Under the pieces are notes generated by a model. It was not told the DNA's origin. It made no database searches and saw only the letters and a program-made list of their open reading frames with translations. Both the position numbers and the translations under genes were made by a program. Below, one piece after another: positions 16,194 to 23,262 of a stretch of DNA of 42,471 bases. The DNA comes from an archaeon (GTDB taxonomy: Archaea; Nanobdellota; Nanobdellia; Pacearchaeales; GW2011-AR1): assembly GCA_018693315.1 (NCBI GenBank), contig JABHLR010000008.1, positions 1 to 42,471 of the forward strand. The letters are read 5' to 3'. Within the stretch, counting starts at the first letter, position 1, and each line of letters starts with the position of its first letter.

Positions 16194-16586
16194 ATGGGAG
16201 ATAAATTAGAACATATGGAACATGATTTTGATAAAAAGAGTGTTTTTCTTGGAGCTGACCGGGCGGTGGCTTGGCTTAAGAACAGAAGCAATAAGGCATC
16301 CCTTTGTACAACTTTTGGATCAAAGGGGGAATCTAGTCAATTGATGCCTACGACATTCGCAGAAACTACTACTTGTTATGATGTTGCTGAGAAAATAGCA
16401 GAGAAATTAGATGATGGAAAGAAGGTTGCTTCGAGTGTTGGACTCGACAAATATGGTGATATCTATCTGCGTGTAATGGTCGGCCCGGGATATGTGCCAA
16501 ACGATAGGAATTTGATGAATGGATACGGAGCTACGGAAGCTTATGAGGTGCGTACTCACTCTAGCCGTTCTATGACTAATTGGTAA
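16194..16586 (+). CDS. Small protein coupled to the B12 radical SAM gene, function unknown
   Basis: A 130-residue protein with no recognised domain. The start at 16194 is supported by AGGGGTGAT just upstream, a near-perfect match to the archaeal anti-Shine-Dalgarno; upstream GTG (16182) and ATG (16185) are part of that signal. The fold looks alpha/beta (VFLGADRAVAWLKN, YDVAEKIAEKLDDGKKVASSVGL, DIYLRVMVGPGYVPND). Two Cys (in SLCTTF and TTCYDV) and a Ser/Thr/Arg-rich tail are notable. Being one base pair past the radical SAM stop, it is probably translated with it as partner, substrate carrier or regulator (inference). Confidence 0.87.
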   Translation: MGDKLEHMEHDFDKKSVFLGADRAVAWLKNRSNKASLCTTFGSKGESSQLMPTTFAETTTCYDVAEKIAEKLDDGKKVASSVGLDKYGDIYLRVMVGPGYVPNDRNLMNGYGATEAYEVRTHSSRSMTNW

Positions 16587-16598
16587 GGATAGAGAAAG

Positions 16599-17795
16599 TT
16601 AGAAATCAAATATAGATTTCTGCTTTCCGTAGTTTTCTAGTATCCAGGATTTTTCCTTTATTTCATCCATTGAGATTTCGATTCTTGTTTGCATGTCTTT
16701 GAAGGCTTCGTCGATTGTGTCGAAATGTTTTGGGTTTGAGTTGAAGGTTCGTCTTGCTGTTTCTCTGACTACTCCGACTCCGAGTGGGGCGTAGTATTCT
16801 TTTCGGATTTCTCGGAAGATGAAGATTGTTGCTTGGCGTTTTATTTTTGTCAGGTATTCTGTTGTTGGTAATCTCATTGCATAGTAGCCTCCGGTGATAT
16901 TTGATGCGTATTTTTTTCGGCCGAAGAATCCTTCGTAATCTTGAGCTACTTGGGTTGTGTCGCCTACGTAAAAGTTTCCTGCTTTCCATGCTTCAATTGC
17001 TTCGAATGATAATCGCCCTGGGAGCAGTAGAGCTTCGATGTAGTTGCCGAGGAAGTTTCCTGAGAATAATGTTATTTGATTTATCTCTGGGAAGTATCTG
17101 ATTTTTTCTAGGTGCTGTTTTGAGATTGTGTCGTCGGTTGCTGTGATTGACCACCTTGTTGGAACCATTCGTCTTTTTATTTTTGTGCCGAGTAATCCTA
17201 TTGATAATAATTTTTGAAGATGATCGACTTTAATGTTTGTTTTGTAGAGTTCTTTTAGAGCTGTTGTGGCTTTGACGTCGTAGTCTGATGTTAGGTAATC
17301 GACTTTTTTTGAGACTTTTGGGTTTTCTTCTAGAATTGCTTTTTTTAGTGGAGCGGGATTTGTCATTGGCCTGAATACTGAATCTTGTGTGATTTGCATT
17401 GTTGGTTTTTTCTTTAGGAAGATTTCTGTTGAGACTGGCTTTGAAGATAGGGCTAGTTCTTGGGTTACTTGTTTTAGCCTGTTGTCTGATTTGATGTTTG
17501 TTTTTGATTTGCCGTAAATTAGTTGGCCTCTTAATCTTAGGACGTTTGCGACTGAGAAGTTATTTGCTGACCATTCTTCGGCTGTTGCGAAGTTTGAGAT
17601 GTTGTCGTTTTCTGATGGGGTTAGGATTCCGGAGTTGATGTATGGGTAGCCGATTCTGCCTACGAATAATTCTGGTGCGGATTTTCCCGAGAAGTGGAGT
17701 TTTGGTTTTGGTGCGTTGTCTATGAATCTGTCGAGGATGTGGCAGTGTTTTCCGCAGAGATTTTTTCCTTTGCATTTGATACATAAAGAATCCAT
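16599..17795 (-). CDS. nreA: Nre-family DNA repair protein with C-terminal PCNA-binding motif
   Basis: A 398-residue member of the archaeal Nre family, implicated in DNA repair through PCNA. The N-terminus has a Cys/His cluster (CIKCKGKNLCGKHCHIL) typical of these proteins, followed by conserved blocks such as SAPELFVGRIGYPYINSGIL and VPTRWSITATDDTISK. The last residues, QKSIFDF, fit a PCNA-interacting peptide. It is transcribed alone from its own promoter and is convergent with the small protein of the radical SAM module. Confidence 0.92.
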   Translation of the reverse strand: MDSLCIKCKGKNLCGKHCHILDRFIDNAPKPKLHFSGKSAPELFVGRIGYPYINSGILTPSENDNISNFATAEEWSANNFSVANVLRLRGQLIYGKSKTNIKSDNRLKQVTQELALSSKPVSTEIFLKKKPTMQITQDSVFRPMTNPAPLKKAILEENPKVSKKVDYLTSDYDVKATTALKELYKTNIKVDHLQKLLSIGLLGTKIKRRMVPTRWSITATDDTISKQHLEKIRYFPEINQITLFSGNFLGNYIEALLLPGRLSFEAIEAWKAGNFYVGDTTQVAQDYEGFFGRKKYASNITGGYYAMRLPTTEYLTKIKRQATIFIFREIRKEYYAPLGVGVVRETARRTFNSNPKHFDTIDEAFKDMQTRIEISMDEIKEKSWILENYGKQKSIFDF

Positions 17796-17816
17796 GCAAA
17801 GCTAGGGAAAATTGGA

Positions 17817-17824
17817 TTTAAAAT
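17817..17824 (-). promoter_or_regulatory. TATA element for nreA
   Basis: Minus-strand ATTTTAAA begins 29 nt before the ATG at 17795. Confidence 0.5.
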
Positions 17825-17834
17825 TATTTATATA

Positions 17835-18020
17835 CTAATCTTTGAGACTGTTTAGTCCGATCAGGAGAGAGATTGCGCCGACCAGGAGTAGTATCCACAT
17901 AACGCCGCCTTGAAGGAAGGTTAGTGCCGCTGCTCCGAATCCTGCGAAGTCTACGATCCAGGCGTAGATTGGGACCAATAAGAAAATCAGTCCGATTAGT
18001 ATTCCGATGAATTTATTCAT
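17835..18020 (-). CDS. Small two-helix membrane protein
   Basis: A 61-residue protein with two membrane helices (FIGILIGLIFLLVPIYAWI and VMWILLLVGAISLLIGL) and almost no soluble part. It is too short for a family call. A canonical promoter at the expected spacing argues that it is expressed. It is divergent from another small membrane protein gene at 18100. Confidence 0.75.
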   Translation of the reverse strand: MNKFIGILIGLIFLLVPIYAWIVDFAGFGAAALTFLQGGVMWILLLVGAISLLIGLNSLKD

Positions 18021-18041
18021 GCTTATTTGTGTGGATATTTG

Positions 18042-18049
18042 TTTATATA
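18042..18049 (-). promoter_or_regulatory. TATA element for the 61-residue membrane protein
   Basis: Minus-strand TATATAAA lies 29 nt before the ATG at 18020. Confidence 0.6.
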
Positions 18050-18070
18050 TATTTAGATGGTGGAGATAGT

Positions 18071-18078
18071 TTTATAAA
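18071..18078 (+). promoter_or_regulatory. TATA element for the gene at 18100
   Basis: TTTATAAA lies 29 nt before the ATG at 18100, favouring it over an upstream ATT/ATG-like start at 18082. Confidence 0.65.
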
Positions 18079-18099
18079 TAATTGATTGCTGTAGATATC

Positions 18100-18369
18100 A
18101 TGAAGAGGTTGATTGGGTATGCTGTTGCGATTGCTGGAATTGTTGTGATGGCTATGGGGTTTAATGTTTTTAGTTTGAAGATTGCGTTTTTGGAAGGTGT
18201 TGCGTCGAATTATATCGCTGGGGCTGGAATTGTTTTGATTATTGCTGGAGTTGCGATTGCTTTGATGAGTGGTGGCAGTAGCAGTAGTGTTAGCCAGTCA
18301 AAAGAAGAGGTTCCGATTTATGAAGGCACTGGAAAACATAGAAAGATAGTTGGGTATCGAAAAGATTAA
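18100..18369 (+). CDS. Small membrane protein with basic cytoplasmic tail
   Basis: An 89-residue protein: MKRL, helix 1 (IGYAVAIAGIVVMAMGFNVF), a short loop, helix 2 (IAGAGIVLIIAGVAIALM), a Ser-rich linker (GGSSSSVSQS) and a charged tail ending EGTGKHRKIVGYRKD. No family recognised. It ends head-to-head with the 256-residue membrane protein at 18370 with no gap. Confidence 0.75.
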   Translation: MKRLIGYAVAIAGIVVMAMGFNVFSLKIAFLEGVASNYIAGAGIVLIIAGVAIALMSGGSSSSVSQSKEEVPIYEGTGKHRKIVGYRKD

Positions 18370-19140
18370 TTATTCTTTTAGTTTTGCCGCTCTTGCTTTT
18401 AGGTCTGCTGACACTCTGTCATATTCTGATTGTTCAATGTTTCCATTTGCTAAGTCTTCGTCTAGAATATGAAGGTCTCTCATTATTTGCCTTCCCATTT
18501 TGCTTTTATGACTTGCTCTGACCTTTCTAAAGTCCGACAATCCGAAATATTTGTGTATGCTCTTGTCGAATATCAGTGATATTACTATGAATGCAATTGC
18601 TATCCAATAAATCATGTTCGCGTCTCCGAGATCTTGATATCTGAATGACCAAATTGCAAAGAATGACAATGCGAATATTACCCAGCCCGCTCTTCTTCCG
18701 AATGGGCCAACGTTGGACTGATGGATAAAGAAGAAGAATATTAGCAATGGTAGGAATACTGTGATACCGACTGCGAGCGCTCCGTATTGAAGCAATATTG
18801 CTTGGACGAACTCATTTGGTAGGAATCTTACTGCGAGAACTGAAACTGATATTGAAACTATCCATTGGATCGTTTTGTTTTTGTTTCCGCCTAATACTTT
18901 GTTCTGTTTTATTACTGTAAATACGACAAGGAGGATTATTGTGAATAGGATTAGCTTTGCGAAGAGGAATTCGTCGAATGTGTTTATGTCTAGGATTATG
19001 TCTGTTACGAATTGTATGACGATAACGGCTACTTCCCTTAGTCCGTCTAGGAGTTGCCTGACACCGTCTGTTGGTCCGGCGCTAACGAATGCTGCAGACA
19101 GAATTGTTAAGAATGCGAATACACCTAGATTTTTTTTCAT
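18370..19140 (-). CDS. Signal-peptide polytopic membrane protein, paralogue A
   Basis: A 256-residue protein with a clear signal peptide (KKNLGVFAFLTILSAAFVSAGP), then six or so membrane helices, then a charged helical tail (DLANGNIEQSEYDRVSADLKARAAKL) of the short-C-terminal-domain kind. The block VRFLPNEFVQAILLQYGA aligns with MLGIPVEIYNALELQYGA in the gene at 19229, and the helices that follow also align, so the two are paralogues. Function is unknown; surface or envelope location is inferred. Confidence 0.82.
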   Translation of the reverse strand: MKKNLGVFAFLTILSAAFVSAGPTDGVRQLLDGLREVAVIVIQFVTDIILDINTFDEFLFAKLILFTIILLVVFTVIKQNKVLGGNKNKTIQWIVSISVSVLAVRFLPNEFVQAILLQYGALAVGITVFLPLLIFFFFIHQSNVGPFGRRAGWVIFALSFFAIWSFRYQDLGDANMIYWIAIAFIVISLIFDKSIHKYFGLSDFRKVRASHKSKMGRQIMRDLHILDEDLANGNIEQSEYDRVSADLKARAAKLKE

Positions 19141-19160
19141 GATAGAATATAGTTTTGAAC

Positions 19161-19168
19161 TTTAAAAG
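19161..19168 (-). promoter_or_regulatory. TATA element for paralogue A
   Basis: Minus-strand CTTTTAAA lies 28 nt before the ATG at 19140. Confidence 0.45.
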
Positions 19169-19199
19169 ACTTGTTATATTGCGACGGAGTTTAGAAATC

Positions 19200-19207
19200 T
19201 TTATAAA
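19200..19207 (+). promoter_or_regulatory. TATA element for paralogue B
   Basis: TTTATAAA lies 29 nt before the ATG at 19229; the upstream start at 19211 would be too close. Confidence 0.65.
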
Positions 19208-19228
19208 GAATTGTTCTGTTGGTTTGAT

Positions 19229-19972
19229 ATGGATGGGAAGAAGTTTTTGGTGATTGGGCTGTTGGGCTTATTTATGATTTCTATGTTTGCTGGGCTTGTT
19301 GTGGCTGAAGATGCTACGACTCAACCCGCTACTACTGATTCTGATATTGCAGACCAACTTGGTGAAATTGGTGGCGAGATAGGCGCATGGACTAAGGCCA
19401 ACATGAAGTTTACTAGTGTTACTGAGGATATTAATGAATACAAGGGGTGGTTATATGCCATCTTATTGGGTATGATTATTTATACCGTTACGTCTTCTTT
19501 TTTTGCGAGTAGTGGTCGTTTAGTCAAATGGGGTGTTACAATTGCGGTCACTGCGATCGCTATGCTTGGTATTCCTGTCGAAATATATAATGCTCTTGAG
19601 CTTCAGTATGGCGCCATGGGATCTGCCATATTGTCGGTGATTCCGTTCCTTATAATATTCCTTTTCACTATGAAGGTCGGGTCTCTTTTAATTGCTAGGG
19701 CTACATGGCTTTTCTTTATAGCTTATTCACTTACTATGTCTTGGGCTAGGTTCTGGGGAGCTGATGCTGGACAGGGATGGCCATATGCGGTTACGTTTGT
19801 GGTCGGAGTTATTATGTTCTTCTTTATTGGTTGGTTTAGAATATGGATGTGGAAAGGAGAACTAGATTCCCATAAAGAAAAGGCAGAACGCGATATAGCA
19901 ATAGCAAAAGCACAAAAAGATATGGCGCAAGAATCTAGGGCATCTGAATCCGGAATCCCAAGTGGAAGTTAG
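19229..19972 (+). CDS. Signal-peptide polytopic membrane protein, paralogue B
   Basis: A 247-residue protein with a signal peptide ending at LVVAEDA, a Thr/Asp-rich extracellular stretch, about five membrane helices and a charged cytoplasmic tail (SHKEKAERDIAIAKAQKDMAQ). It is a divergent paralogue of 18370-19140 through the ALELQYGA block and following helices. No enzymatic motif is visible. Confidence 0.82.
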   Translation: MDGKKFLVIGLLGLFMISMFAGLVVAEDATTQPATTDSDIADQLGEIGGEIGAWTKANMKFTSVTEDINEYKGWLYAILLGMIIYTVTSSFFASSGRLVKWGVTIAVTAIAMLGIPVEIYNALELQYGAMGSAILSVIPFLIIFLFTMKVGSLLIARATWLFFIAYSLTMSWARFWGADAGQGWPYAVTFVVGVIMFFFIGWFRIWMWKGELDSHKEKAERDIAIAKAQKDMAQESRASESGIPSGS

Positions 19973-19988
19973 GCATGTTTGGCAAACT

Positions 19989-19996
19989 CTTATAAA
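19989..19996 (+). promoter_or_regulatory. TATA element for the gene at 20018
   Basis: CTTATAAA lies 29 nt before the ATG at 20018. Confidence 0.65.
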
Positions 19997-20017
19997 GATT
20001 ATTTCCTATTTTGATTT

Positions 20018-20704
20018 ATGATAAAAAGTGCTGGTGTATTGTTTTTAGTATTTGTTTTGGTTATGAGTTTTGGTTTGGTTGTTGCTGAAGATGCTAGTGC
20101 TCCTGAGGATCCAAGCGCTACTGGTGTTCCCAATGTGGCCGGTGTTCCTGGCGTAGAAGAACTTGAGAAAACAAAAGAAATTATTGATAAGGTTAGCCCT
20201 GTAAATGAAGAGGGCGATCTTGAGTTTGAAAAATTTACCCCATATAAAAGTTGGGCCGAAGAAAGACTGGTTTCTGTTAATAAATATGTTGGATGGTTTA
20301 GTAAGCTTTTACTTGGTGTCGAACTATCTCTTTCGTGGATTTTTGTTTTCTCTATTGTTTTGTTTATTTTGCTTTTTGTTATTGTTTATAATTCTATAAA
20401 TGGGTTTTTTAACTCCAGTGCTCTTTTTTCTGCCGTGTTTGCTTTTATCGTATCGATTTTGGGGATGCAGGGGATGGGGAAAGATTTTGTTGTATGGGTT
20501 GACTCCGTTGCTACAACCTGGTGGCTGAGTGCTATTGTTATCTTGTTTGGGATTATAGTTGGATTTATATATGCTATCTTCGCAAAAACGATTGGGAAAA
20601 AATTTATAGAAAGCAGAAAAGCTGCCCAGAGCGAAGATGACAAGAAAGAGAAAGAGTTGTTTCGTGCTCAGGCGGAATTGATTAGGGAAAATTTGGGAAT
20701 ATAG
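20018..20704 (+). CDS. Signal-peptide membrane protein, possible third paralogue
   Basis: A 228-residue protein with a signal peptide (LFLVFVLVMSFGLVVAEDA) almost the same at its cleavage region as the neighbour at 19229 (LVVAEDA). A Pro/Gly/Val-rich secreted segment follows, then about four membrane helices and a charged helical tail (SEDDKKEKELFRAQAELIRENLG). The layout equals that of paralogues A and B, although I see little direct alignment of the helices. Function unknown. Confidence 0.8.
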   Translation: MIKSAGVLFLVFVLVMSFGLVVAEDASAPEDPSATGVPNVAGVPGVEELEKTKEIIDKVSPVNEEGDLEFEKFTPYKSWAEERLVSVNKYVGWFSKLLLGVELSLSWIFVFSIVLFILLFVIVYNSINGFFNSSALFSAVFAFIVSILGMQGMGKDFVVWVDSVATTWWLSAIVILFGIIVGFIYAIFAKTIGKKFIESRKAAQSEDDKKEKELFRAQAELIRENLGI

Positions 20705-20711
20705 TTAGTGA

Positions 20712-20924
20712 TTAATTTTTGTTTTTTAGAACTATAATTAGAACTACTGAAATTACTAGAAATATTATGAGCGATACTGTCGCGTAGGATATTGTTTCGC
20801 CGACGCCGATTACTGCGCCTGTTGCTAGGTTTTCTCGAATGAGTCCTGTCGAACCAACTATAATTAGCACGAGTGATGCTAGTGCGATTGAAATTGAGAT
20901 TGCGAGGAGGAATGCGGTTATCAT
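20712..20924 (-). CDS. Small two-helix membrane protein
   Basis: A 70-residue protein with helices at about 3-28 (AFLLAISISIALASLVLIIVG) and 45-66 (TVSLIIFLVISVVLIIVL), ending in KNKN. No family recognised. It is divergent from the exchanger gene, with two back-to-back TATA elements in the 33-bp gap. Confidence 0.7.
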   Translation of the reverse strand: MITAFLLAISISIALASLVLIIVGSTGLIRENLATGAVIGVGETISYATVSLIIFLVISVVLIIVLKNKN

Positions 20925-20928
20925 TAGT

Positions 20929-20936
20929 TTTTTATA
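20929..20936 (+). promoter_or_regulatory. TATA element for the cation exchanger
   Basis: TTTTTATA lies 29 nt before the ATG at 20958. Confidence 0.5.
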
Positions 20937-20946
20937 CTGGTTATTC

Positions 20947-20954
20947 TATTTAAA
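20947..20954 (-). promoter_or_regulatory. TATA element for the 70-residue membrane protein
   Basis: Minus-strand TTTAAATA lies 30 nt before the ATG at 20924. Confidence 0.45.
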
Positions 20955-20957
20955 TTT

Positions 20958-21929
20958 ATGGTGATGGATATGATTTTGACTTATGTGCTTTTCGCGGTTG
21001 GGATTTATTTATTGATAAAGAGTGCGGATTTTATTGTTGATAGTTCGAGTTCGATTGCTAAGAAGTTTGGAGTTTCGAGTTTGATAATTGGTTTGACAGT
21101 TGTGGCTTTTGGGACTTCGTTGCCTGAGTTGGTTGTGAATGTTTTTGCGGCGATTAATGGTTCTGGCGGGCTTTCTTTTGGGAATATTATTGGGAGCAAT
21201 ATTGCGAACGTGCTTTTGATTTTGGGAATTACGGCTGTTATTGGTGGGATTGTTGTCAAGAAGAAGACTGTTTGGAAGGAGGTTCCATTTGCTTTGCTGG
21301 CGGCGTTTGCTTTGTTCGCGATATCTGTTAAAACTTTTTTTGGAGAAGGTAGTAGATCTTTGGGTGTTATTGAGGGTTCTATTTTGTTGGTTTTATTTGC
21401 GGCCTTTATGGTTTATGTTTTTGTATCCAGTAGGAAGGAAAGAAAAAGTGGGGCTTTTGTCGAGGATATTGAATCTCATGGTTGGAAAGTTTATGCCAAG
21501 TTGATTCTTGGTTTGGTTGGAATTTATTTCGGTGGGCTTTGGGTTGTTGATGGTGCTGTTGCGATTGCTGGGCAGTTGGGTCTTAGTGAGTTTTTGATTT
21601 CTGCTACGATAATTGCTCTTGGGACTTCGTTGCCTGAGCTTGTTGTTTGTGTTGTTGCGGCTTTGAAGAAAAATGTGGATATGGCTGTTGGGAATGTTGT
21701 TGGGAGTAATATTTTTAATATACTTTGGGTGTTTGGGATTATTCCTTTTATCCGGCCGATAACTATTCCAAAGGGGATTGGCTTTGATTTGGCTGTGATG
21801 TTCTTCGCTACTCTGGCATTGTTTGTTACGATGTTTATTGGCAAGAGGCATGAAATGACGAAGAGAGATGGCTGGGTGTTTATCTTGCTTTATGTTTTGT
21901 ATATTGCTTATATTGTTGTTAGGGGTTAG
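20958..21929 (+). CDS. Calcium/sodium (CaCA, YrbG-type) antiporter
   Basis: A 323-residue antiporter with ten or so helices in two inverted halves. Both alpha-repeats are intact: VVAFGTSLPELVVN with GSNIANVLLILG in the first half and IALGTSLPELVVC with GSNIFNILWVFG in the second. These Glu and Ser residues bind the exchanged cation. It likely exports Ca2+ (or a related cation) against Na+ or H+. Its stop overlaps the convergent fen gene by 4 bp. Confidence 0.95.
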   Translation: MVMDMILTYVLFAVGIYLLIKSADFIVDSSSSIAKKFGVSSLIIGLTVVAFGTSLPELVVNVFAAINGSGGLSFGNIIGSNIANVLLILGITAVIGGIVVKKKTVWKEVPFALLAAFALFAISVKTFFGEGSRSLGVIEGSILLVLFAAFMVYVFVSSRKERKSGAFVEDIESHGWKVYAKLILGLVGIYFGGLWVVDGAVAIAGQLGLSEFLISATIIALGTSLPELVVCVVAALKKNVDMAVGNVVGSNIFNILWVFGIIPFIRPITIPKGIGFDLAVMFFATLALFVTMFIGKRHEMTKRDGWVFILLYVLYIAYIVVRG

Positions 21930-22951
21930 AAGAAATCGCCTAGTCCTTTTTGTTTTTTAGCTTCGTCTAACGCTTTTAATTTTGCTAGGCCTGAGTCGAT
22001 TCTGGATTCTGAAAATGCATGGGAGGTTAGGATTTGTTTTACTCTTGCTTCGTCTGGTTTTTTGAATTGGATGTCTTCTTTGTATGATGTTTCGTATTCG
22101 TGGAATTGCTTGAAAACTTCTTGCCAGTCAAAAATGAAATCGAATTTTGCTTGGACGTGTTTGAAAATTTCTACCGGGTATTTGTATTTTTGTACGATTT
22201 CTAGTGCTCGCTTTTGGCCGAGTCCTCGGACGCCGCCTGGATTGTAATCTGTTCCGACTAAAATTGCTAAACATATTAATTGATCTTTATCGATTTCTAA
22301 TTCTCTTACTACTGCTTGGAATTCTATTAGTTCTGGTTTGATGTCGACGTATAATCCTGATGGCATTTTTTTTCTTCGTGGCGAAGTTAGGTTTCTGACT
22401 AGGAATGGTGTTCCGTAAAGTAAAGCGTCGTAATCTTGGGATGCTGCTGCGTAAACTTTTCCTGCTCTGGCTAAAGTTGCGGCTTCTGATTCACCTTCTG
22501 CTGGAGCTTGGATTACTGGTATACCTAATGCTTCTAGTAATTCTTTAGATTGTTGGATTATTTTATCTGTTATTTTTACGAATCGGCCTGAATATTTTTT
22601 CATTCCTGCAACATCTTCTTTTGATTTGGCTTCTTCGTATTTTTGCTCGGCGATTTGCTTAGCTTTTTTTCTTTTTGCTATTTCTGCTTGCTTTAATTCT
22701 GGTGGTATACCATCAAAAACGTAGACTGGCTTTAATCCTTCTTGTAATAGGTTGATATTCCGGTAGAAAAGTCCTGATAGGTGGGATGTGATGTCGCCAT
22801 TTTTGTCCATTAGCGGTGTTCCGTCTGGTTGTCGTATTGTTGTGAGGAATTGGTAGAGTGTGTTGTAGGCGTCTATCGCTACGATTTTGCCTTTTAGATC
22901 TTTGATGTCGATTTCTTTTCGTGGTATGATGTCTGATATCTGGACTCCCAT
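21926..22951 (-). CDS. fen: Flap endonuclease 1
   Basis: A 341-residue structure-specific nuclease that removes 5' flaps in Okazaki-fragment maturation and base excision repair. It starts MGVQISDIIPRKEI with the conserved N-terminal glycine, and has the acidic active site spread over VAIDAYN, VFDGIPP, APAEGESEAA, AASQDYDAL and VGTDYNPGG. The C-terminus KQKGLGDFF is a textbook PCNA-interacting peptide (QxxLxxFF). Length matches archaeal FEN1. PolB lies close by, on the opposite strand. Confidence 0.98.
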   Translation of the reverse strand: MGVQISDIIPRKEIDIKDLKGKIVAIDAYNTLYQFLTTIRQPDGTPLMDKNGDITSHLSGLFYRNINLLQEGLKPVYVFDGIPPELKQAEIAKRKKAKQIAEQKYEEAKSKEDVAGMKKYSGRFVKITDKIIQQSKELLEALGIPVIQAPAEGESEAATLARAGKVYAAASQDYDALLYGTPFLVRNLTSPRRKKMPSGLYVDIKPELIEFQAVVRELEIDKDQLICLAILVGTDYNPGGVRGLGQKRALEIVQKYKYPVEIFKHVQAKFDFIFDWQEVFKQFHEYETSYKEDIQFKKPDEARVKQILTSHAFSESRIDSGLAKLKALDEAKKQKGLGDFF

Positions 22952-22972
22952 TGTATAATTAGATGTTAGAAA

Positions 22973-22980
22973 TTAATAAG
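22973..22980 (-). promoter_or_regulatory. TATA element for fen
   Basis: Minus-strand CTTATTAA lies 29 nt before the ATG at 22951. Confidence 0.45.
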
Positions 22981-22990
22981 GTTGTTGGTG

Positions 22991-23191
22991 TTAGACTAAT
23001 ACGTTTACTTTTGCGTAGGCTGCCTCTCTAGCCTCTTCTGATATTACTATGCTGTCTGCGGTGTTTATTGGGGAATGATAGGCTTCCTGCCTAGGATCTC
23101 TCCTCATTTCTGCCCATACTCCTTCTGCTTGCGTAACTGGCGCTACGGGAGGTTTTGGGTGGAATCTTGTTTCTCCGATTGTATTTGTCAT
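22991..23191 (-). CDS. Small soluble protein, function unknown
   Basis: A 66-residue protein, Pro-rich in its first half (RFHPKPPVAPVTQAEG), with a closing segment ADSIVISEEAREAAYAK. The SIVISEEAR string resembles a motif of bacterial FlgM and related small proteins, but the rest does not fit, so I do not assign a family. A strong promoter at exactly the local spacing supports expression. It sits between fen and polB. Confidence 0.68.
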   Translation of the reverse strand: MTNTIGETRFHPKPPVAPVTQAEGVWAEMRRDPRQEAYHSPINTADSIVISEEAREAAYAKVNVLV

Positions 23192-23212
23192 ATATTTGGA
23201 GGTGATTTTTGA

Positions 23213-23220
23213 TTTATAAG
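23213..23220 (-). promoter_or_regulatory. TATA element for the 66-residue protein
   Basis: Minus-strand CTTATAAA lies 29 nt before the ATG at 23191. Confidence 0.6.
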
Positions 23221-23233
23221 TGTTATGAGAAGA

Positions 23234-23241
23234 TTTATTAT
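23234..23241 (+). promoter_or_regulatory. Weak TATA element for polB
   Basis: TTTATTAT lies 29 nt before the ATG at 23263; this places the start three codons inside the longest frame. Confidence 0.4.
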
Positions 23242-23262
23242 GATTGATTTCTTTTGATTTTT

